A stretch of DNA of 42,369 bases, from the NCBI GenBank assembly GCA_001801995.1, contig MGZB01000056.1, positions 67,740 to 110,108 of the forward strand, written 5' to 3'. Below are positions 8,710-14,210 of this stretch, in pieces. The first letter of the stretch is position 1, and each line of letters opens with the position of its first letter. This DNA comes from Gammaproteobacteria bacterium RIFOXYD12_FULL_61_37 (GTDB lineage Bacteria; Pseudomonadota; Gammaproteobacteria; Chromatiales; Chromatiaceae). A program made the position numbers and the translations under genes. Under the pieces are notes generated by a model that had not been told where the DNA came from, ran no database searches, and saw nothing but the letters and a program-made list of their open reading frames with translations.

Positions 8710-9328
8710 GAGGCTCCTGGTCTTCGCCAAGGCGCCGGAACCGGGGCGGGTCAAGACCCGGCTCATCCCCGCGCTCGGCAAGGAAGGGGCAGCCCGGCTC
8801 CACTACCGGTTGCTGGAGAGGACCCTCGCCGAGGCTGCGAGGTTGCCGGGCGTGGCAACGGAACTCTGGTCCCCCGATCCCGGACACCCTGCCCTTATCG
8901 ATCTGGCGGCTACCCATGGGTTTAGAGTTCGGAAACAGCAAGGGACAGACCTGGGTGGACGCATGGGCCATGCCTTGGCTCATAGCCTGGCCGAGGACTC
9001 CCGCGCGGTCTTGATCGGCAGCGATTGTCCGGGGATGGACCGGGCCTATCTGATGAAGGCCTTCGCGGCCCTGGAGGATGCCCCCGTCGTGCTGGGTCCC
9101 GCCCTGGATGGGGGTTATGTGCTCATCGGCCTGCGCGACACCTGCCCGCCAGAGTTGTTCCGGGATATCCCCTGGGGGAGTCCCCAGGTACTGGAGATCA
9201 GCCGCAAGCGCCTGCGCGAAGGCGGCATCTCCTGGGTCGAACTGCCGCCACAACGGGACCTGGACCGGCCGGAGGATCTGCACTATTTTCAAGAATTGGA
9301 GGCTTTTTTCGGGGAGATCGTTTCATGA
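8699..9328 (+). CDS. DUF2064/TIGR04282-family nucleotidyl or glycosyl transferase of the arsenosugar cluster
   Basis: A 209-residue protein with the CofC/DUF2064 pattern: FAKAPEPGRVKTRL near 8-21, LIGSDCPGM near 104-112, GPALDGGYVLIGL near 132-144 and DIPWGSPQVL near 155-164. TIGR04282 proteins are regularly encoded next to arsS and are treated as arsenosugar transferases; the fold is that of nucleotide-sugar or guanylyl transferases. It overlaps the 3' end of the previous glycosyltransferase gene by 11 bases in another frame, and its stop overlaps the next start. No frameshift is needed, as both proteins are full length. Confidence 0.85.
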   Translation: MKTKRLLVFAKAPEPGRVKTRLIPALGKEGAARLHYRLLERTLAEAARLPGVATELWSPDPGHPALIDLAATHGFRVRKQQGTDLGGRMGHALAHSLAEDSRAVLIGSDCPGMDRAYLMKAFAALEDAPVVLGPALDGGYVLIGLRDTCPPELFRDIPWGSPQVLEISRKRLREGGISWVELPPQRDLDRPEDLHYFQELEAFFGEIVS

Positions 9329-9675
9329 AGCTGCTCTTCGTCTACAACGCCGACAGCGGCCTGTTCAACACCCTTGCGGATATCGGCCACAAGATCTTCT
9401 CCCCCGAGACCTATCGGTGCGATCTCTGCGCCCTGACCTACGGCTATTTCCAGGAACGCGCCGAATGGCGCTCCTTCGTGGAGTCCCTGGGGGTCGAGTG
9501 CCGGTTCCAGCACCGGGACGAGTTCCGCCGTGACTGGCCCGGCCTGACCACCCCCCTGCCGGCGGTATTCCGGCTGGAGGAGGGCCGTCCCATTCCCTGC
9601 CTCGACCGGGATGCCATCGCCGCCTGCAGGGATCTCGATGGGCTGAAGGGCCTCATACGAAATCGATGCGTCTGA
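9325..9675 (+). CDS. Small conserved-looking protein of unknown function in the arsenosugar operon
   Basis: A 116-residue soluble protein with no signal peptide or membrane segment. The start overlaps the upstream stop (ATGA). Features visible: a beta-strand-like start LLFVYNADSG, a CxxC at Cys32/Cys35 in RCDLCALTYG, and further cysteines at 59, 92, 101 and 115. Six cysteines in 116 residues could bind metal or arsenic, but that is inference. I have an impression of similar small proteins in other marine bacteria but cannot name a domain. It is the last gene of the operon, followed by hairpin repeats. Confidence 0.75.
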   Translation: MKLLFVYNADSGLFNTLADIGHKIFSPETYRCDLCALTYGYFQERAEWRSFVESLGVECRFQHRDEFRRDWPGLTTPLPAVFRLEEGRPIPCLDRDAIAACRDLDGLKGLIRNRCV

Positions 9676-9816
9676 ATCTGGAAAGGGCCGCAGGGCTGAA
9701 CCCGCCAGGGTTTCCGCCAAATTCAGGGCGGCTGGTTGTGTCACTACGCGCTGGAGCGTCCAGAGATGCTAAGGATCATGGGGCGAGGCGAACCACCCCG
9801 GAAGATGAAAATTGCG

Positions 9817-9842
9817 GGTGGATAGGCGATAGCGCATCCACC
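9817..9842. repeat. REP-like hairpin 1
   Basis: Inverted arms GGTGGAT (9817-9823) and ATCCACC (9836-9842) around a 12-base loop. The sequence style, with GCGCATCC in the loop and arm, is shared with the next hairpin, suggesting two diverged copies of one dispersed element. Confidence 0.55.
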
Positions 9843-9859
9843 ACAGCGTTGCCGGACAC

Positions 9860-9884
9860 GGCGGATGCGCTACGCTTATCCGCC
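9860..9884. repeat. REP-like hairpin 2
   Basis: Inverted arms GGCGGAT (9860-9866) and ATCCGCC (9878-9884) around GCGCTACGCTT. The GGATGCGCTACGCTTATCC type is a familiar dispersed repeat in proteobacterial intergenic DNA; family assignment is from memory. Confidence 0.6.
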
Positions 9885-9904
9885 CTACGGATTTTCACGG
9901 TAAC

Positions 9905-9950
9905 GTAGGTCGGCCTTCAGGCCGACTGTCGCCCTGAAGGGCGACCTACA
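9905..9950. repeat. Double-hairpin repeat, copy A (GTAGGTCG...CGACCTAC)
   Basis: Two adjacent hairpins (CGGCCTTCAGGCCG and TCGCCCTGAAGGGCGA) inside outer arms GTAGGTCG (9905-9912) and CGACCTAC (9942-9949). A second copy, in opposite orientation and differing at two positions, is at 34739-34785. The 12-mer TTTTCACGGTAA occurs on both sides of copy A (9892-9903 and 9957-9968). The element sits between convergent operons and could stop transcription or protect mRNA ends. Confidence 0.75.
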
Positions 9951-9981
9951 CACTGCTTTTCACGGTAAGGCTGCTAGGCGA

Positions 9982-10371
9982 TCAACTGCAACTGGCCGGG
10001 CTCTCCCCGTCCTTGGCGCTCTTCAGCAGGAAGGACTTGATGTCTTCCAGCAATTCCTGATCGGGGACATCGGCGAATTTCTCGGCGGCCTTGTTGCCGT
10101 CCTTGATGCTGTCGCGATAGGCCTTACCGATGTATTGGCTGACCGTATCCTTGCCGCCGGCGTGTTTGTCGTCCTTCAGGTAGTTCGTCCATTCCTCCAT
10201 GACGCGGACGTTCGGATGGATGGCACCGCCCTGTGCGGTGTGGCAGGTGGTGCAGACGCCGCGGAAATAGACACGGCCGCGCTTCCAGTCGGCGTCGTAG
10301 GCCTGGGCCGGCGGAGCGGAGGCGGCAAGAAGGGGCGCGAGCAGGGCGATGGCGGCGTATTTCGGCTTCAT
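9982..10371 (-). CDS. Periplasmic monohaem cytochrome c
   Basis: A 129-residue protein with a signal peptide (1-24, ending AQA) and one haem motif CTTCH at 40-44; Met58 in VRVMEEW is a candidate distal ligand. It is the last gene of the molybdoenzyme/flavocytochrome operon, 128 bases after the FccB-like gene, with a hairpin in the gap. It probably accepts electrons from the flavocytochrome or the molybdoenzyme. The C-terminal tail has one extra cysteine. No closer family is recognised. Confidence 0.82.
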   Translation of the reverse strand: MKPKYAAIALLAPLLAASAPPAQAYDADWKRGRVYFRGVCTTCHTAQGGAIHPNVRVMEEWTNYLKDDKHAGGKDTVSQYIGKAYRDSIKDGNKAAEKFADVPDQELLEDIKSFLLKSAKDGESPASCS

Positions 10372-10406
10372 GTCGGTGTTCTCGGATAGGTTATGAGTCG
10401 GCCCCA

Positions 10407-10445
10407 GGAGGGGATCCCTGCCGCGATAGGGCCGGAATCCCCTCC
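10407..10445. other. Intercistronic hairpin between FccB-like and cytochrome genes
   Basis: Perfect 9-base arms GGAGGGGAT (10407-10415) and ATCCCCTCC (10437-10445) around a 21-base loop. No T-run follows on the minus strand, so it is more likely an mRNA processing or stability element than a terminator. Confidence 0.5.
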
Positions 10446-10499
10446 CCTGTCTCCCTCGTCCATTGGGTCGGGCACCCCAGGCGAGCGGTCAGCTTGGCA

Positions 10500-11774
10500 T
10501 CATCCAAACATCTCCGTCGTGATGTTTTTGAACCAACTGTAGGCGTAGATCGACTCCAGCTTGCGGAAGGCGGGGGAGGCATCCATGGGCGAGACCCCGC
10601 CGGCGCCGGGCACCTGGACCAGTTTGCCATCCTTCAGCTCGAAGATGTGGGCCACCGAGATGCCGTGGTCGGGGGCCAGGATGCTGTAGCAGGTATTGGT
10701 CAGGGCCGGGGTCAGCAGAGGTTCATTGCGCAACCGGGCAAGGATGGCGGCGACGCAGACCTTGGCCTGGGAGTTGGCCGAGTAGGCGGATTTCGGCATC
10801 GGGCTGATGGTCGAGTCTCCCAAGACATGGATGTTTTTGTGGACCGTCGATTCGAAGGTGGCGAAATCCACCGGGCACCAGCCGCTCTTGTCTGTGAGCC
10901 CCGCCAGGAAGGCGATCTTGCCGGCCTGCTGATCGGGGATGATGTTGACCACATCCGCCTTGTGCGTGTTGAGTTGGGTGTAGACCGCCATCGTTTTCGG
11001 GTCTACCCGCGCCACGGCGCCGTCGTTATCCCCGGACACCCACTCGATCATGCCCTGGTAGTGCTGCGCCCAGGCCTGCTTGAAGAGGCCTTCCTTGGAG
11101 AACTTGTTCTTGGTGTCGAGGATCAGCACCTTGGAACGGGGTTTGTGGTGTTTGAAGTAATTGGCGATGAGGCAGGCCCGCTCGTAGGGACCGGGGGGGC
11201 AGCGGAAGGGGTCGTCCGGCGCGCTGATGATGACCGTGCCGCCGTCCTTCATCTCCTTGATCTGTTTGGCCAGGAGTACCGTTTGCGGCCCGGCCTTGTA
11301 GGCATGGGGCATGGTCTGGCTGGCGGCCTCGTCGTAGCCCTTGATGTTGCCCCACTTGAAATCGACGCCCGGCGAAACGACACACTGGTCGTAGGGGTAG
11401 GACTTGCCGCCCTTGACGCGCACCGTGCGCCCTTGGGGGTCGATGGCTTCGACGCTGTCGATGACTACCTTGATGCCCTGCTTGGCCAGGTTGTCGTAGC
11501 CGAAGGTTAATTTTTCCATGCTCGACTCGCCGCCGACCACCTCGTTGCTCAGGGGGCAGGAGACATAGTTCTTGTTCCGCTCGATGAGGGTCACCTCCAT
11601 CCCCGGCTCGGCCATCTTGAGGTATCTGGCGGCAATGACGCCGCCGTAACCGCCGCCAACCACCACCACGCGGGCCATGGCAGCCGCATTGGCGGCGCGC
11701 GGCGCGATGCCCCAGGCGGCAAGCGGAATGCAGCCCAGCACCTTGAGAAACCCCCTGCGATTGAGATCAAACAT
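10500..11774 (-). CDS. fccB: Flavocytochrome c sulfide dehydrogenase, flavoprotein subunit
   Basis: A 424-residue protein with a Tat-type leader (NRRGFLKVLG at 5-14) cleaved near residue 31. The FAD-binding GGGYGG is at 40-45. Cys73 in YVSCPLSN corresponds to the covalent FAD-binding Cys42 of Allochromatium FccB, and Cys192 in FRCPPGPYERA to active-site Cys161 (both offset 31); Cys362 in NTCYS corresponds to the partner Cys337. The key residues for sulfide oxidation to sulfur are thus kept. The ATG at 11774 has AGGAG at the right distance; an ATG 15 bases upstream overlaps the previous stop but is less well placed. The unusual point is its place inside a molybdoenzyme operon. Confident in the family, less so in the physiological substrate. 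Confidence 0.9.
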   Translation of the reverse strand: MFDLNRRGFLKVLGCIPLAAWGIAPRAANAAAMARVVVVGGGYGGVIAARYLKMAEPGMEVTLIERNKNYVSCPLSNEVVGGESSMEKLTFGYDNLAKQGIKVVIDSVEAIDPQGRTVRVKGGKSYPYDQCVVSPGVDFKWGNIKGYDEAASQTMPHAYKAGPQTVLLAKQIKEMKDGGTVIISAPDDPFRCPPGPYERACLIANYFKHHKPRSKVLILDTKNKFSKEGLFKQAWAQHYQGMIEWVSGDNDGAVARVDPKTMAVYTQLNTHKADVVNIIPDQQAGKIAFLAGLTDKSGWCPVDFATFESTVHKNIHVLGDSTISPMPKSAYSANSQAKVCVAAILARLRNEPLLTPALTNTCYSILAPDHGISVAHIFELKDGKLVQVPGAGGVSPMDASPAFRKLESIYAYSWFKNITTEMFG

Positions 11775-11785
11775 ATCGATTCTCC

Positions 11786-12370
11786 TCATTTGTTCTGGCT
11801 GGCATAGAACTGCACGAGGGCCGAAACATCCTCGGCACCGAGATCGTTACAGAGCACGGTCATGGCATTGGGGTGGCGGTTCTTCCACCCCGTGTCGCGG
11901 CAGGTATCCATGTAGATTCTCAGATAACCGGCCCATTGGCCCGCCAGGGGCTGCATGTCCAGCGCCTGGCTGGCGCCGTTGTCGCGGTGGCAGGCCTCGC
12001 AACGCTTCAGGTGCAGCTTCTCGCCGCGCTTGAGAACGGCCTGATCGGCCGGTTGCGCCGCTGCAACCCATTTCTGGCTGGCGAAGAAGTCCGACATCGC
12101 CGCCAACTGGGTATCGTTGTAGCCCTTGGCGATGCGGCCCATGATGGTCGAGCTGCGCGTTCCCTCGCGGAACTCTTGCATGGCGGTATAGATGAAATCG
12201 CGCGGCAGGCCGGCGATGATCGGCATGGTCTCACCGGCGCTGGCGCCTTTCAGGCCGTGACAGCCGGCGCAGGTATTGCCCAGCATGGCCCCCTGATCGC
12301 CGGCATGGGCAGGGACGGAAAAAGCGATTCCTCCGGCAAGCAGGACGCCTATCCACATGGATCTGTTCAT
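11786..12370 (-). CDS. fccA: Flavocytochrome c sulfide dehydrogenase, dihaem cytochrome subunit (FccA-like)
   Basis: A 194-residue exported dihaem cytochrome: signal peptide 1-23, haem motifs CAGCH (34-38) and CEACH (124-128), and Met77 in TIMGRIA as a candidate distal ligand. Two similar domains in tandem are typical of FccA and of cytochrome c4. Directly upstream of the FccB-like gene with a short gap, it should form the haem subunit of the sulfide dehydrogenase. The ATG at 12370 follows GAGGAG and starts the signal peptide; the longer upstream frame is not supported. The start overlaps the stop of the torD-like gene. Confidence 0.88.
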   Translation of the reverse strand: MNRSMWIGVLLAGGIAFSVPAHAGDQGAMLGNTCAGCHGLKGASAGETMPIIAGLPRDFIYTAMQEFREGTRSSTIMGRIAKGYNDTQLAAMSDFFASQKWVAAAQPADQAVLKRGEKLHLKRCEACHRDNGASQALDMQPLAGQWAGYLRIYMDTCRDTGWKNRHPNAMTVLCNDLGAEDVSALVQFYASQNK

Positions 12371-13149
12371 GGTTGATCTCCTCGTTTGTCTTCTTCCGCT
12401 CCCGCAGGGGGAAACGTCTCTAACATCCCAGCGACCTGGCGCACATCGAACGCGATGGATTCGGCGGTTAACTTGGCAACGGCCCGGTAGAACGAAGCGG
12501 ACGCCTCCTTTTCCAGGCCCGCGCAATAGGCCGGTACCCAGGATTGCAGGTGCTCCTCGATAAAGGCGCGTTCCGCCTCCAGGCATCTCCGGCCACCGGC
12601 CGGATCGCCACTGATCCATGCGTTTCTCTCCCGGTAACAGAGCAGGGCGAGAAACTTGAGTTCGATGCCCAGATGATCCTCCGGTCCCGTCTCCTCATAG
12701 GCCAGGGAGTAGCCGCTCTTCCGGTAATGATCGATCACCGACTGGGTGCTCTCACCGAAGAGTCGGCCCTCCCGGTAGAGGGATTCGAATGGCGGGGGCG
12801 GGCCGTAACCCTCCCGGACGCCACCGAAGAGGCGCAGGCATTCGATCCGCAAGTCGCCGGTCTCCGCCGCCTCATGCAATCCCTCGCACAGTTGGTCCAG
12901 GGTGGCGGCGATGCCATCTCCAGGTGCCGGTTGCCGGGCCTCCGCCACCGATCTCAGTCCGGCCAGGAGCCCCTCGTCCGGCGGATTCAGGAAAAGCTGC
13001 GACAGCAGCCAGTAGATACGGCTGCGATCCTCGGCAATGGCAGCCAGCTCATCAAGGCGGTCCTGACTCAAGCCCGCCGCACCCAGGGTGTCAACCAGGG
13101 GCGGGGAATTGTCACGGACCGCCGCGCGGCCTTCGATACCGGCGATCAT
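12367..13149 (-). CDS. TorD/DmsD-family molybdoenzyme chaperone (operon 1)
   Basis: A 260-residue, mostly helical cytoplasmic protein of the TorD family: RSRIYWLLSQLFLNPPDE near 42-59, and the later YSLAYEETGPEDHLGIELKF segment with the E..DHLG.EL pattern near 150-170. Such chaperones hold the Tat-exported molybdoenzyme until the cofactor is inserted. Its partner should be the catalytic subunit of this operon (14211-16790). It overlaps both neighbours by ATGA. A second, diverged TorD protein is at 34903-35706. Confidence 0.88.
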   Translation of the reverse strand: MIAGIEGRAAVRDNSPPLVDTLGAAGLSQDRLDELAAIAEDRSRIYWLLSQLFLNPPDEGLLAGLRSVAEARQPAPGDGIAATLDQLCEGLHEAAETGDLRIECLRLFGGVREGYGPPPPFESLYREGRLFGESTQSVIDHYRKSGYSLAYEETGPEDHLGIELKFLALLCYRERNAWISGDPAGGRRCLEAERAFIEEHLQSWVPAYCAGLEKEASASFYRAVAKLTAESIAFDVRQVAGMLETFPPAGAEEDKRGDQP

Positions 13150-13505
13150 TTCCGCACCATGCCATACCAGGGGGTGGCCGATCCCTGCTGCTGATGGCAG
13201 CCGATGCAGTCCGCACGGGGGACGGGACCCGGATGGCCACGCTGCGGGAACTCGGCCGCACGCAGGTACAGGTGGTCCGGGCTATAGGACTGGGTGGCAT
13301 GGCAGGCCACGCAACCCATGCCCAGGGCCTTGGTGTGGATGGTGTGGAACCGGTCGGAGAAGTCCATGGAGTATTTTTTGCCCACATCCAGGGCGCCGCT
13401 GCGGATCTGCTCGGCGGTTTCGTCCAGGGCGGCGTTGAAGGGGCCGGTGGCAAGGGCCGGGACGGCCAAGGCGGCAATGGCCAGTAACGTGATCAAGCGT
13501 TTCAT
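13146..13505 (-). CDS. Small dihaem cytochrome c of the molybdoenzyme operon
   Basis: A 119-residue exported protein: signal peptide at 1-19, haem motifs CVACH (65-69) and CIGCH (100-104), and several histidines that could be second ligands. Its start overlaps the iron-sulfur subunit stop (TGATG) and its stop overlaps the torD start. In an operon without a NrfD-type anchor, this cytochrome is the likely electron acceptor of the molybdoenzyme. The longer in-frame extension upstream lies inside the iron-sulfur gene and is rejected. Confidence 0.83.
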   Translation of the reverse strand: MKRLITLLAIAALAVPALATGPFNAALDETAEQIRSGALDVGKKYSMDFSDRFHTIHTKALGMGCVACHATQSYSPDHLYLRAAEFPQRGHPGPVPRADCIGCHQQQGSATPWYGMVRK

Positions 13506-14197
13506 CAGTTGTCCCCCCCTTCCAGTACGTAATAGACCTGTGGCTTGGTGCCGAACTCCCGCTTGATCGGTGCCGCCTTCTTCCTGGCGATGACGCGCGA
13601 CACCTCGCTGTTGGGGTCGTCCAGGTCGCCGAAGATCCGCGCCCCGACCGGGCAGACCAGGTCGCAGGTGGGTGTATGGCGCGGGTCCTTGCCGATGGCC
13701 TGGAGGTTGCCCGCCGCGATGGCCGGTTCCAGCTTGTGCCAGCAGAAGGTGCATTTCTCCACGACATTGGGGAGCTTGCGATGGGTGGGATGCCGCTTCT
13801 CGGTGGCTATCGCCTCGTAGGGCGTGGCCTCCTTGGCGCCAGGGTAGAGCCCCGCCACCCGCTCGTTGTGCTGGGGCACTCCGTAGGGACAGGTCGCCAC
13901 GCAGTAACGGCAGCCGCTGCACTTTTCATAGTCGATCAGCACCACGCCGAACTCGTTCTTGCTGATGGCCTTGAAGCCGGCCGCATCGCAGGCCGTCTTG
14001 CAGGGCGGGTTCTCGCAGTGCATGCAGTTCAGGGTGGCGAAGACCCGTCCGGTGTTGGGGTAGGCGCCGGTCTCGTACTCGACCATCACATTCCAGGGTG
14101 CCTCCGGGGTGAAGTTATTTTCCACCGCGCAGGCAGCCACGCAGGAGCGGCAGCCCATGCAGCGCATGGTATCGATAACGCGAACAAATTTGGTCAT
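13505..14197 (-). CDS. 4Fe-4S ferredoxin-type subunit of molybdopterin oxidoreductase (operon 1)
   Basis: A 230-residue protein of the DmsB/PsrB/NrfC type with four cysteine groups: CMGCRSCVAAC (about 13-23), CMHCENPPCKTAC (about 58-70), CSGCRYCVATCP (about 92-103) and a last set with CTFCWH and CDLVCPVGA. These bind up to four 4Fe-4S clusters that carry electrons away from the molybdenum subunit. It has no signal peptide and is probably exported as a complex with the Tat-bearing catalytic subunit. It starts 13 bases after the catalytic gene with GGGAG upstream. Confidence 0.9.
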   Translation of the reverse strand: MTKFVRVIDTMRCMGCRSCVAACAVENNFTPEAPWNVMVEYETGAYPNTGRVFATLNCMHCENPPCKTACDAAGFKAISKNEFGVVLIDYEKCSGCRYCVATCPYGVPQHNERVAGLYPGAKEATPYEAIATEKRHPTHRKLPNVVEKCTFCWHKLEPAIAAGNLQAIGKDPRHTPTCDLVCPVGARIFGDLDDPNSEVSRVIARKKAAPIKREFGTKPQVYYVLEGGDN

Positions 14198-14210
14198 TGT
14201 CGTCTCCCGC

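Larger units (their letters stand above)
9676..9981. other. Convergent intergenic region with REP-like hairpins
   Basis: These 306 bases lie between two converging operons. The left 140 bases hold nothing I can name. The right part carries three successive hairpin-forming repeats (listed separately). A transcription terminator function in both directions would fit the position, although none has a clear T-run. Confidence 0.6.

Noticed and set aside
9666-9908. 80-codon plus-strand frame in the convergent intergenic region.
   Set aside because: It is built of REP-like hairpin sequence and has no ribosome site or protein-like features.
10233-11510. 425-codon plus-strand frame opposite fccB.
   Set aside because: Antisense shadow; the minus strand encodes a recognisable flavoprotein.
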